In this document: positions 9,019-17,496 of the stretch, one piece after another | How the letters are laid out: every line of letters starts with the position of its first letter | How positions within the stretch are numbered: the stretch's first letter is position 1 | Assembly (NCBI RefSeq): GCF_028688855.1 | Contig: NZ_JAQTXI010000015.1 | Coordinates: 29,478 to 93,477, forward strand | Direction of reading: 5' to 3' | From: Neomegalonema sp. | GTDB taxonomy: Bacteria > Pseudomonadota > Alphaproteobacteria > Rhodobacterales > Rhodobacteraceae | DNA: 64,000 bases | Notes under the pieces: generated by a model | What the model was told of the DNA's origin: nothing | What the model saw: the letters and a program-made list of their open reading frames with translations, nothing else | Database searches by the model: none | Translations under genes and position numbers: made by a program

Positions 9019-9999
9019 ATGTCCTTCGTGCTGCATGACGAACGCAACGAGCTCACCAACAAGCTGAACAGCTTCTGGGTCCATCTGCCTTTCTCGATCG
9101 CCGCCAACAACGACGTTCATCTCAGGCATAGCGGATCGAACGACGGCGTCGGCTTTCGGGTGGCCGTCCTGATCGACGGCGACGCCCGGACTCGCCCGCC
9201 GCCGCCGACCGACACCGAGGTCAGCGCCGGATCGCACCAGCTCACGATCTCCCACAAGGACCATGGGACGCTGAAGTTCGGCGATCTGATCCATGAGGGC
9301 CGCATCAGCGTCACGCGCAACGGCGAATGGGCGGAGCTGCGCCTTTTTCGGGGCGTCACCACCATGCTCCCGACCGCCTATCCGGAGTGGATCGATACGG
9401 CCGACTGGCGACGCATGCCCTTTCCCCCCGACAGGGACGGCAACCACTGGACGCGCAGATTCGCCTTCGGCGGAATCGACGGCGCCGTCTGCGACGCGAG
9501 CTGCGTCGAAGAAAACGCCCATGGCGACGCGGTGGCGGTTTCTCTGGTCCGGCGCATGGTGAGCAACACGATCTGCGCCGAATTGATGCGCATCGGCGCG
9601 CTGGATGGAAACGGCGTCGACAAGATGCCGAAGCTGGAGCTGAAGACCTCTGCGCCCAGCGGGATCATGAGCCTCCCGGACATGGAGCTGCTGACCGGCT
9701 CCGCCGGTTTCCCGGCTGACGGCTATGTGATGATCGCCGCCGGAGCCTTCGCCGCCATCAGCGCCGATTCCATGCTGTCCGACTGGGAGACCGTCGCCGA
9801 TTCCGCCGACGCCAAGCGACGGTTGGCCCGGATCGTCTGGGCTCCTGAAAACATGGGGCAGAACGACGGGCGCCTGCTGCGCAAGCTGAACAACACCCAT
9901 GACAACAGCCGGAGCGGCGCCTTCGAAGGCAGGGGCATGAACACCGATCCGGTGGAGGTCCTGCATGTGCGCGCCGCTGGCGGCGGCCATATCGCCTAG
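9019..9999 (+). CDS. Unknown 326-residue protein
   Basis: The ATG at 9019 has GGAGA about 7 bases upstream, better than the in-frame TTG at 8992 that overlaps the previous gene. The protein opens MSFVLHDERNELTNKLNSFW and looks like a compact beta-rich globular protein without signal peptide or membrane span. It contains short conserved-looking patches (LRHSGSNDGVGFRVAVLIDG, WIDTADWRRMPFPPDRDG, RLARIVWAPENMGQNDGRL) but no motif I can assign. It lies 23 bases after the 1218-residue gene, in the same direction and with the same base composition, so it belongs to the same transcription unit. The gene is followed by the longest gap in this cluster (239 bases), which holds inverted repeats. Confidence 0.78.
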   Translation: MSFVLHDERNELTNKLNSFWVHLPFSIAANNDVHLRHSGSNDGVGFRVAVLIDGDARTRPPPPTDTEVSAGSHQLTISHKDHGTLKFGDLIHEGRISVTRNGEWAELRLFRGVTTMLPTAYPEWIDTADWRRMPFPPDRDGNHWTRRFAFGGIDGAVCDASCVEENAHGDAVAVSLVRRMVSNTICAELMRIGALDGNGVDKMPKLELKTSAPSGIMSLPDMELLTGSAGFPADGYVMIAAGAFAAISADSMLSDWETVADSADAKRRLARIVWAPENMGQNDGRLLRKLNNTHDNSRSGAFEGRGMNTDPVEVLHVRAAGGGHIA

Positions 10000-10044
10000 G
10001 GGGCTTCCGCCCTCGGGGACAGGAGACGCAGGCGATGGGAAGCG

Positions 10045-10062
10045 TCCGGTTCGCGAACCGGA
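10045..10062. promoter_or_regulatory. 18-bp perfect palindrome in the gap of the ClpV-like cluster
   Basis: The bases TCCGGTTCGCGAACCGGA form a perfect 18-bp palindrome 46 bases after the stop of the 326-residue gene. It could be a dimeric repressor operator or the base of an RNA structure together with the hairpin that follows directly. No regulator gene is seen in this cluster. Confidence 0.4.
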
Positions 10063-10075
10063 TCCCCGGAACAGG

Positions 10076-10099
10076 GCGGAGCCTCCATCGAGGCTCCGC
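10076..10099 (+). terminator. Strong 10-bp hairpin, possible attenuator or terminator
   Basis: A perfect 10-bp stem, GCGGAGCCTC with GAGGCTCCGC, closes over a CATC loop. No T-run follows, so a classical intrinsic terminator is not supported. Its position between two genes of one presumed operon suggests an mRNA processing point, a partial terminator that lowers expression of the last two genes, or a protective 3' end. Confidence 0.4.
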
Positions 10100-10238
10100 G
10101 ACGAGAAGGCGGGCGGCGCCCCTGGCCCCTGCTGGAAGCGGCGACAGGACAGGGACGTCGCCTCTCCGCATCCCGCACATTCAGACCCGAACCGCTCCGC
10201 GAACTTCGCCGGAGCCGCCCCGGAAGGAGCTCCCGGAG

Positions 10239-11579
10239 ATGCCAGGCTTCATGATCGGCGAGAGAGGCTGGGAAAGCGACGAGGCGATTCTGACCTTCCG
10301 CCTCAACGGGCCGCCCCACGTCTCTCTGGCCGTTCCCGGCGCGGATTCCCGAGAGCTGCACGCACTGGCGGCTTCCCGGGCCAGAGGCCTGCTGAATCTC
10401 GGTCATGCGGCCGCCATCCAGCCTCTGGAGGTGAACGGAGTCACCACGGGCCATTCTCTGGCGGAGGCCTCGGATCCGAATATCGACGCTCAATGGATTC
10501 ACGGACGCATCGCGCCTCCTTCGCTGCTGGACTGGCTCCATGCCTCGACGCCCAACCTCGCTCCTTCTACGGCGATCCTGTCGCAACGGGGCGAGAACCA
10601 GAGCATGGGGAGCTTCCTCTACGAACTGGTCGGCGGAGAGCGTCTGTTCGTCCGGGGCGCGGAGAAGGGCCTCGCCGCCCCTGAGCCGGGCGTCTGTCTG
10701 CTGCGGCCCGGCTGGATGACGAACGGAAATTTCCTGTCGGCGGCGGCGGCGGAGATCGCCTGGCGGGATCCGCGGCTTCTCGGCTGGCGGGCGATCCCTC
10801 ATGGCGACGGAAGGGTCGTCTTCGTGATCGCGGATCAGAAGCCTCTGGTTCTGGATCAGAAGGATTGGCGGTTCTTCGGCTCCCAGGAACCCGGAAAGCC
10901 CCTGAAGCTGCGTAGCGGAGGACTGGGCTTCGCGCCTCTGCCCGAGATCGCCGCGGCGCTCTTCGGAGAGGCCGAACCCAAGGAAACGACGCTGTTTCCC
11001 AACGCGCCCGCGCCGCCGACTCCGCGCCTCGTCTCCATCTTCGGCCGGACGTGGCTGGCGGCGGAGACGATCCTGATCATCAGGCCGGAAGGGCTCTGGG
11101 AGGCGCAGATCGTGCTTGCGCCGCCGCCGTCGCCGCGGCCGCCCGTGCGGGAGGCCCGCTTTCTGCCCGCCCTCGTCGAGGAATGGACGGAGGGCGGCGG
11201 GGAGCTGCTCCTCAAGCCCCGGGACGAAAGGATCTGGCGGATGGCCAGAGGGCCGCAGGAGCCCCTGCGCGCGCTCTGCCTGACGCCAGCCATGTCGGAG
11301 GAGCGCGGCGGGGTCTATCTGCGTCCGATGCGCGGCGACCCGCGGATCGTTCAGGCGCTTTCCGGCGAACAGCCCCTCGCGCTCGGCGCCCCGATGGCGC
11401 GCGACGAGAATCTGGAGGAAGGGAACATCGACGTCGCCCTGACGGGCGACGGTCTTCTGCTCTCGGCGGCGCAGAAGTCTGCGGTCTTCTCCCTGAGCGA
11501 GGGATTGACGGAGACGCAGGCCAGGAGCGTCAAGATCGCGGGATCGGTGGCCGTCAGCGGCGATCTCGACGTATCCTGA
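10239..11579 (+). CDS. Unknown 446-residue protein with beta-rich C-terminus
   Basis: The start at 10239 follows CGGAAGGAGCTCCCGGAG. An upstream in-frame ATG at 10035 would add about 68 low-complexity Arg/Pro-rich residues that span the palindrome and hairpin, so it is rejected. The product begins MPGFMIGERGWESDEAILTF and has no signal peptide or transmembrane segment. It ends in a serine/valine-rich repetitive strand-like stretch (ARSVKIAGSVAVSGDLDVS) of the kind seen in beta-helical or spike-like proteins, which is only a resemblance. It is 18 bases upstream of the 1324-residue gene and shares its composition. Function is unknown. A baseplate, spike or chaperone role would be speculation from cluster context. 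Confidence 0.75.
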   Translation: MPGFMIGERGWESDEAILTFRLNGPPHVSLAVPGADSRELHALAASRARGLLNLGHAAAIQPLEVNGVTTGHSLAEASDPNIDAQWIHGRIAPPSLLDWLHASTPNLAPSTAILSQRGENQSMGSFLYELVGGERLFVRGAEKGLAAPEPGVCLLRPGWMTNGNFLSAAAAEIAWRDPRLLGWRAIPHGDGRVVFVIADQKPLVLDQKDWRFFGSQEPGKPLKLRSGGLGFAPLPEIAAALFGEAEPKETTLFPNAPAPPTPRLVSIFGRTWLAAETILIIRPEGLWEAQIVLAPPPSPRPPVREARFLPALVEEWTEGGGELLLKPRDERIWRMARGPQEPLRALCLTPAMSEERGGVYLRPMRGDPRIVQALSGEQPLALGAPMARDENLEEGNIDVALTGDGLLLSAAQKSAVFSLSEGLTETQARSVKIAGSVAVSGDLDVS

Positions 11580-11597
11580 CGGAGAAGGGGGCGCTCC

Positions 11598-14500
11598 ATG
11601 GCCAAGATCGTCGTCAAAGGCGCCCGGATCGCCCTCAGGCCGAGCGGGGCGTGGAGCTGGTCGCCGCAGGCGGGCGAAGACCTCCTGATCGAGATCTCCG
11701 AAGCCGGAACGCCGGTCTCCGTGGGACAGGCCGCCGCCCCGCTGGCGAGCGCCGTTCTGGACGCCATCCGGCGGGAGGTCAGGGGGAAGGCCTATCATCA
11801 TCTGCCGCAAGCGGCTTCCGGCAAGGTCGCTGCCGTGGACGCGACCTTGGATTCCGGAACGGAAACCGCCAGAATCAAGGTGGCGGAGACCGCGCTCGCG
11901 ACCGACGCCACGACCGGCCGCTTCAAGATCTTCGTCGGTCAGCCTTCGGTGTTGGCGACGCCGACGGGGCCGGTCAGCGACCTCCAGACGATGCATGCGG
12001 GGACCTGGCGGATCGTCGATCCGAAACAGCGCCTGCTCTCAGAAGCGGAGAAAGATCCCGCAGCCCGGAGCGCGCCTTCGGCCGCCGCCCCCGTCCGAGC
12101 CGGGAGCCCCCCCACGCCCGAGCAGGAGGAGCCCGGGGAGGAGGAGCCCGGGGAGGAGGGGGAGCCGAAAACAGCGTTGCGGCTGCTGCTCTCGCTGACG
12201 GCGGGCGAAGACGAGCCGGGGAGGGAGGCCTCCCTCGGTCCGGAGCCGTTCTGGTCGGCGGGCGGCGCAAGGGATCCCCTCGCGGCGCTTCTGCAGGAGA
12301 TGCGCCGCGCTGCGGAGGGCGATCTCCTCGGGCTCTGGGGCTCCGTCCTTCTGAGGGAGCAGGCGCGTCTGCGGATCGAGATCCGGATCGCCCAACCCCA
12401 GGGCGCAGGAGGTCTGGCGGGCCGGTTCCATCGCGACGTCCGGGCCTCGGATCTTCTGGAGCGCGACGCCAAAGGCGTGGCGCGCCCTGCGCAGACGCCC
12501 CTGTCGGCGGCTCTGGAGGCTGTCGAGCTCGACCCGGCGGCTCCGGTCTGGATGAAGGTCTGGAGCCATGTCGTCACGGCACAGGATTCCTCTCTGGGTC
12601 TGGCGCGCATCGGCCTGACCTCGCATTTCGCGCCGCCGGACCAGAAAACCGTCATCGTCGCCCCGCCGACGCCCTCGGGCCGCGCGAGGATCACGACGCC
12701 GGGAATCGCCAGATCGGGAAAGAACGCGCCTCCCGGAATCGCGAAGCCCTCTCCGGGCGTCCGCTTCGTCAAGGAGGCGGAGATCTTCGGCGACGACGAA
12801 GCGGGACGCGCCGAACGGCTGATCGAGGCCCTGCCGGAAGGCGAAGGATGGATCCGTTTCGACTCGCTCCCCGACCCCGAGCCGGACGCGCGGGATTGGA
12901 GCCGGATCCGTCCGGCGCTGAAGCGCGCCTTCGTCATCAGCGAGATCCGGGACGAGAAGAAACGCCGCATCCGCCAGTGCGAGCCTCTTCCGGTGAAGCT
13001 GGCGGCGGAAAGCCCTCGTCTTCTGGCCCTCGCCGCTGCGGCGCGCGCTCTGGCGGAGCCCTATGAGCGGCTGCGGCGAAGCCATGACCAGCGCCTGGAG
13101 CGGGCCAATCTGGCCATGCTGCTCTGTCAGATGCAGCGCACCCGCAGCCTGGCCTCCACCGCCGTGAGCGAAGTCCTGGCCGGGCCCTTCAAGGAGCCGG
13201 ACGCCCTGCTGGGGCGCTTCGAGGATCCCGAGGCGCGGGATCTCTCGAAGAAGTCGGGCGGCTTCATCCGCCTCGGCTCTCTGGAATGGGGCTCGGCGAT
13301 CAGCGCGCCTCGTCTCTATCTGGCGCTTCACGCCGCGGATCTGCTGGAGCAGGGCCTGGCCTTCGGCGAGCCCGCCAGACGGTTCTTCTCCCTTCTCGCC
13401 GATCCCGCCACCGTCGCGGAGCAGGAGGCCGCGCGTCTGCGGCTCGGGCCTGCGGCGCTGGACTGGGCCAACTCCCTGTCCGAAGACGCGAAGCCCGGAG
13501 CTCTGGAGGCCGAGGACGCGAGCCAGGAGGAAAGCCGTCTGATCTGGCTTGCGCAGCTTCTGCGGCAACTGGAGCCCTCATGGTCGGCGCAGGCCTCGGC
13601 GGCGGCCTTCGGCGGCGAGATCGCCATGACGCTCAAGGGGATCGACGACCATCTCGCCCAGATGGCCGCCGTGCTGAGCGCAGGCTCCTTCTCGGAAAGG
13701 GCGCTCTGCGGCGAGCAGGCGCCCCGTCTTCTGACGAACGAGATCAGGAGGGCGCTGAACCTGGCGCTCGTCGAGCAGGGCGGATTTCAGGATCTGGCGG
13801 GGCTGATGGCCTATGCGCCGCTTCTGACCTTGATCAGGGATCCGGCGCAGGAAGGCCTGCAGAACGCGCTGCGTTTCAAATCCGCGCCCGGCGTCGTGCG
13901 CAAGATTCTGGAATGGCCGGAGCGGATGCTGCGGACCATCCTGGGGCTTGAGCGCAAGGAAGGATTCCAGCTGCTGCGGAGCGAGCGGTTCCAGGCCGCC
14001 TTGTTCTACATGCTGGCCTCCGGCTCCCACGAGGTCCGCAGTTGCGTCCAGAAGACGGCGGTGAGCCTGCTCCGCATCCGGATTCCCGGTTCGGACGCCC
14101 TGGAGAGCGAAAACATCGTCTGGTTCTCCTACGCCTTCGAGAAGACCCAGAAGTCTACGAAAGTCTCGGGGGAGAACTGGAGCTTCAGGGAGACGCGCCA
14201 GACTTTCTCCGCATCGATCGAGGTCAGCCTCCGGGGAGACGGGCTTGAGGCGAGTTCGACGAAGTTCGACCGCGCGCTCGACGGGTTCGGTCTGGCCTTC
14301 GCCGCGATGGGTCTGCTGCGCCGGATGACGGACGACGGCGCCAGGGACATGCTCGCCGAGATGGGAGAAGGCTTCGGAGAGATCGTGGCCATTCTGGAGA
14401 TCTCCACGAATCGTCTGGGCGTCCGCGCGATCTCCTTCGGCGCGGACGTCTTCGGAGTCAGGGTCTCGCCGGCTCTGGCGAAAGGGGCGGCCAGGCTCAT

Positions 14501-15572
14501 GGCGCAGCGGCTCTCCTTCGTGGGCGACGCCGTGGGAGTCGCCGTCAGCAGTTACAGGATCTGGAGGGACATCGGAGAAAAGCCCCTGTCCGATCTGTCC
14601 GTGGACATCCTCTCCGTGATCTCCAGCGGCGCGGGACTCGCCTCCTTCGTGTTGCTCGCCGCCGGAGGCCCCCTGTTCGGGATTCTCCTGACCATCTCTC
14701 TGGTGGTGGGGGCGGCTGCGCTGGTGACGGAAGTCTTCCAGGACGACCATGTTCCGGACGACGTCCAGAACTGCCTCGACGTCTTGCGGCGGCATGTGGG
14801 GGAGAGCTCCTTCGGGCGCAGCAATTTCCAGCCGCAGACGAAGCAGCCTGCGCGCGAATGGAGGGCTTCGACATCCCCCTTCATCGCCAACAAGATCCTG
14901 CGCCCCTCTCAGGAGGAGGAGGAATGGCTCGCGCGGGTGCTGGAGGCGCCGGATCGTCGGTCTGGAGACAACCTGAAGGGGCTCGCCTTCGCGACCGCCG
15001 CTCTGGAGACGAGAATCGAGCCCGCCGTCTTCAGGATCAACTTCACCGAGCGCCTGACCGAAAGCTTCCGCAACCTGACTCCGGAGACTTGCGGGAGCTG
15101 GCTCTCCCTGCCTCTCTCGATGCTCTGCGGGATCTCCGACCCCGTGATCCTCCTGCCTTATGGAGAGAAGGGCGAGGCGTCGATGCGGTTGCGCCTTCGC
15201 GGGTGGATCCACGAAGGCAAACTGCGGCTTGAAGGCGAAACCGAGGGGAGGATGCTCGGCGGCGGTTTCGGGATGCGGACAGCCTTCGCCGCTCCGACCT
15301 CGCAGGAGAAGGGTGCGCCCCTTGGAGCCCTCATCCTGCTGAATCGGGGAGCTTTCAGGAAGAAGGTCCAGATCGACATTCCTTTGGACAAGAGGACCCA
15401 AAGAGAGGTGCGGCTCTATCTCGCCTTGATGGATCCGGGCGAGGCGCGCGCCGAGATCCGGCTCCCGAGCGGCGGGACCGAAACCCTGTCGCGCCGAGAG
15501 CGGCATGATGTGAGCGCACAGGCCTTCTCGGTCTCGATCATCCCGAGGGGCGCCTATATCTCCGAGGCCTAG
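11598..15572 (+). CDS. Unknown 1324-residue protein with a C-terminal-region hydrophobic segment
   Basis: The ATG at 11598 follows GGAGAAGGGGG. Layout: an N-terminal domain of about 160 residues opening MAKIVVKGARIALRPSG; a Pro/Glu linker at about 165-193 with EEPGEEEPGEEGEP repeats; a long, probably helical middle; and a strongly hydrophobic stretch at about 1002-1046 (from VDILSVISSGAGLASFVLLA to ALVTEVF) that could form two membrane hairpins. A beta-rich C-terminal domain follows. There is no N-terminal signal peptide. A large soluble protein with a late hydrophobic hairpin recalls pore-forming effectors of contractile secretion systems, but no effector family or toxin motif is recognised. 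It could equally be a structural component. It is the last gene of the cluster; the next genes lie on the opposite strand. Confidence 0.8.
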   Translation: MAKIVVKGARIALRPSGAWSWSPQAGEDLLIEISEAGTPVSVGQAAAPLASAVLDAIRREVRGKAYHHLPQAASGKVAAVDATLDSGTETARIKVAETALATDATTGRFKIFVGQPSVLATPTGPVSDLQTMHAGTWRIVDPKQRLLSEAEKDPAARSAPSAAAPVRAGSPPTPEQEEPGEEEPGEEGEPKTALRLLLSLTAGEDEPGREASLGPEPFWSAGGARDPLAALLQEMRRAAEGDLLGLWGSVLLREQARLRIEIRIAQPQGAGGLAGRFHRDVRASDLLERDAKGVARPAQTPLSAALEAVELDPAAPVWMKVWSHVVTAQDSSLGLARIGLTSHFAPPDQKTVIVAPPTPSGRARITTPGIARSGKNAPPGIAKPSPGVRFVKEAEIFGDDEAGRAERLIEALPEGEGWIRFDSLPDPEPDARDWSRIRPALKRAFVISEIRDEKKRRIRQCEPLPVKLAAESPRLLALAAAARALAEPYERLRRSHDQRLERANLAMLLCQMQRTRSLASTAVSEVLAGPFKEPDALLGRFEDPEARDLSKKSGGFIRLGSLEWGSAISAPRLYLALHAADLLEQGLAFGEPARRFFSLLADPATVAEQEAARLRLGPAALDWANSLSEDAKPGALEAEDASQEESRLIWLAQLLRQLEPSWSAQASAAAFGGEIAMTLKGIDDHLAQMAAVLSAGSFSERALCGEQAPRLLTNEIRRALNLALVEQGGFQDLAGLMAYAPLLTLIRDPAQEGLQNALRFKSAPGVVRKILEWPERMLRTILGLERKEGFQLLRSERFQAALFYMLASGSHEVRSCVQKTAVSLLRIRIPGSDALESENIVWFSYAFEKTQKSTKVSGENWSFRETRQTFSASIEVSLRGDGLEASSTKFDRALDGFGLAFAAMGLLRRMTDDGARDMLAEMGEGFGEIVAILEISTNRLGVRAISFGADVFGVRVSPALAKGAARLMAQRLSFVGDAVGVAVSSYRIWRDIGEKPLSDLSVDILSVISSGAGLASFVLLAAGGPLFGILLTISLVVGAAALVTEVFQDDHVPDDVQNCLDVLRRHVGESSFGRSNFQPQTKQPAREWRASTSPFIANKILRPSQEEEEWLARVLEAPDRRSGDNLKGLAFATAALETRIEPAVFRINFTERLTESFRNLTPETCGSWLSLPLSMLCGISDPVILLPYGEKGEASMRLRLRGWIHEGKLRLEGETEGRMLGGGFGMRTAFAAPTSQEKGAPLGALILLNRGAFRKKVQIDIPLDKRTQREVRLYLALMDPGEARAEIRLPSGGTETLSRRERHDVSAQAFSVSIIPRGAYISEA

Positions 15573-15650
15573 AGGCTGTCTGCACCTGATGGTTTCCGGC
15601 GCGGAAGCCGCCGCATGCATGGCGCGCGGGGCGACCTCCGGCGCCTCCCC

Positions 15651-16469
15651 TCAGGGGTTCGAGGCGAAGGGAAAGCCGATGATCCGCATCTCTTCGGTTC
15701 CGGCGGCCCGGGTGCGCTCGAGAACGGCGTGGATCTCCGCCGTGGCCCGGGCGGCCGCCTCCGCCAGCGGAACTCCGCAGGCCAGACGCGCGACCAGCAA
15801 TCCGGTGAAGAGATCCCCCGTGCCGCAAGGCCGGATCAGCAGCCGCTCGACCGAAGTGCGGGAGATCTCGCCAGCCGACCAGGCCACCGACTCCACATGG
15901 CCCGGAACGCCCTCCTCCAGCACGCAGCCCGTCACGACCGCGTCGATCTCCCGGCCGAAGGCGCGCATCGCCGTCCTGATCCCGGAGAGGCTCCGCGCCC
16001 TTTCCCCCGTGAGCAGCTCCAGTTCGTACTGATTGGGCGTGATCAGCGAAGCGAGCGGAACCAGACGTTCGCGGAAGACGGAGATCAGCTCCTCCTTCAC
16101 GAAGGCCCCGAGGTCGTCGTCCCCCATGACCGGATCGCAGACATGCCGGATCTCCGGATGCCTCAGCCGCGCCCGCAGGATGAATTCGCTCACCACATGG
16201 GCCGTTTCCGGAGAGCCCAGATAGCCGCTCAGGATGATCGCGTCCCCGTCGACGAGCCCGCGCTCCTCGACGCCGCGCAGCAGATCCGCCACCAGATCCG
16301 CAGGCAGGATCCGCCCGCGCATGGTCGGATAATGCGGATGATTCGACAGAAGCGCCGTCGGCACGGCCACGACCTCGACCCCCTTCGCCTGCATCGGAAA
16401 GACGGCGGCGCTGTTGCCCACATGGCCCCAGGACACCTGACTCTGAATCGAAATGACGCGCTTCATCAT
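15651..16469 (-). CDS. pdxY: Pyridoxal kinase PdxY
   Basis: The 272-residue product is a ribokinase-fold pyridoxal kinase that phosphorylates pyridoxal to pyridoxal 5'-phosphate in the cytoplasm (B6 salvage). It starts MMKRVISIQSQVSWGHVGNS, the typical PdxY/PdxK N-terminus with the SQVxxGHVGN substrate loop. It continues with CDPVMGDD, the ITPNQYELELLTG segment and the C-terminal anion-hole motif GTGDLFTG. Length matches the family. Its start (ATGATG at 16469/16466) overlaps the stop of yggS upstream, so kinase and PLP-binding protein are co-translated. PdxY is preferred over PdxK on overall sequence character, but the two are hard to separate by eye. Confidence 0.92.
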   Translation of the reverse strand: MMKRVISIQSQVSWGHVGNSAAVFPMQAKGVEVVAVPTALLSNHPHYPTMRGRILPADLVADLLRGVEERGLVDGDAIILSGYLGSPETAHVVSEFILRARLRHPEIRHVCDPVMGDDDLGAFVKEELISVFRERLVPLASLITPNQYELELLTGERARSLSGIRTAMRAFGREIDAVVTGCVLEEGVPGHVESVAWSAGEISRTSVERLLIRPCGTGDLFTGLLVARLACGVPLAEAAARATAEIHAVLERTRAAGTEEMRIIGFPFASNP

Positions 16470-17263
16470 GTCTCCGCAAATCCCGGCCAGTATCGGGCGT
16501 CCGGCGTCGGGCGCCGGCCGAAGATCGCCTGCCCGACGCGGATCACCGTGGCGCCCTCGGCGACGGCCTCCTCGAAATCTCCCGACATGCCCATGGACAG
16601 CTCCGTCAGGCCCGGACGCCCCCGCCGCGCGGCCTCGCCCAGTTCGCGCAGCCGCACGAAACAGGGACGCACCTTCGCCAGGTCGGCGCTGAACAGCGCG
16701 AGCGTCATCAGCCCTCTGGGCCGCAGCCGCGGAAAGCGGTCGAGCTGGTCCAGGAAGTCGGGCAGCTCTCCGGGCGACAGGCCGAACTTGCTCTCCTCTC
16801 CGGAGACGTTGACCTGCACGAAGACGTCCAGATCCCGCCCTTGCTCCTCCAGACGCCGGTCGAGGGCCTCGGCCAGCCTCAGGCTGTCGAGGGCGTGGAG
16901 CTCCCGGGCGAAGAGGGCGAGCGGCTTCGTCTTGTTGGTCTGGAGATGCCCGACGATGCTCCAGTCCACATCGAGATCCCCGAGAAGCTCCCGTTTGCCG
17001 ACCGCCTCCTGGATCCGGTTCTCGGCGAAGGCGCGCAGCCCCGCCGCATGGGCCAGACGCAGGACATGCGCCGGAACGGTCTTGGAGACCGGCAGAAGCC
17101 GCACCTCCTCGCGGGCTCTTCCGGCCCGCGCGCAGGCCGTCGAGATGCGGGCTTCGAGATGCGCGAGGTTTTCGGCGAAACGCGCCTGCGGATCCTCCCC
17201 GAAGCGGAGGACCTCCTCGGGCGACAGACCGGCGGCTCCGGCGGGGGTCGCGGCCGCGCTCAC
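16466..17263 (-). CDS. yggS: YggS/PLPBP family pyridoxal phosphate homeostasis protein
   Basis: The start is a GTG at 17263 with CGGGAG about 9 bases upstream. The 265-residue product is the single-domain alanine-racemase-like PLP-binding protein that buffers PLP and influences amino acid pools. Recognisable elements are LLPVSKTVP (the PLP lysine), FAENRIQEAVGK, WSIVGHLQTNKTK, VNVSGEESKFGL and LSMGMSGDFEEAVAEGATVIRVG with the phosphate-binding end. About 25 extra residues precede the usual start. It overlaps pdxY by four bases, linking PLP production with PLP homeostasis. The 233-base gap upstream, towards the metal ATPase gene, shows no convincing gene. Confidence 0.92.
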   Translation of the reverse strand: MSAAATPAGAAGLSPEEVLRFGEDPQARFAENLAHLEARISTACARAGRAREEVRLLPVSKTVPAHVLRLAHAAGLRAFAENRIQEAVGKRELLGDLDVDWSIVGHLQTNKTKPLALFARELHALDSLRLAEALDRRLEEQGRDLDVFVQVNVSGEESKFGLSPGELPDFLDQLDRFPRLRPRGLMTLALFSADLAKVRPCFVRLRELGEAARRGRPGLTELSMGMSGDFEEAVAEGATVIRVGQAIFGRRPTPDARYWPGFAET

Positions 17264-17496
17264 GGGCGCCGGCTCCCGAAGGGCGACGGGAGGGCCGACG
17301 GGGCCTCTGAGCCTGGCGTCCTCTGCGCGCCGTCTCGGGTCATGGGAAGAGCCTCCTGCGATTCAGACGTGTCCGGCGCCATGCTGGCTCGCCCGGAAGG
17401 GTCCGTCGAGAGATATTTTCCCGACCCGGCGGCTTTGCGGCCGACGGAGCCCGGCGAGAGGGGCCTCGTATCCGGAAGATCCGCCCTCCGCGGCCT

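Noticed and set aside
10035..10238. N-terminal extension of the 446-residue protein from an ATG at 10035
   Set aside because: It would translate an 18-bp palindrome and a hairpin into Arg/Pro-rich residues, while a strong ribosome binding site precedes the ATG at 10239.
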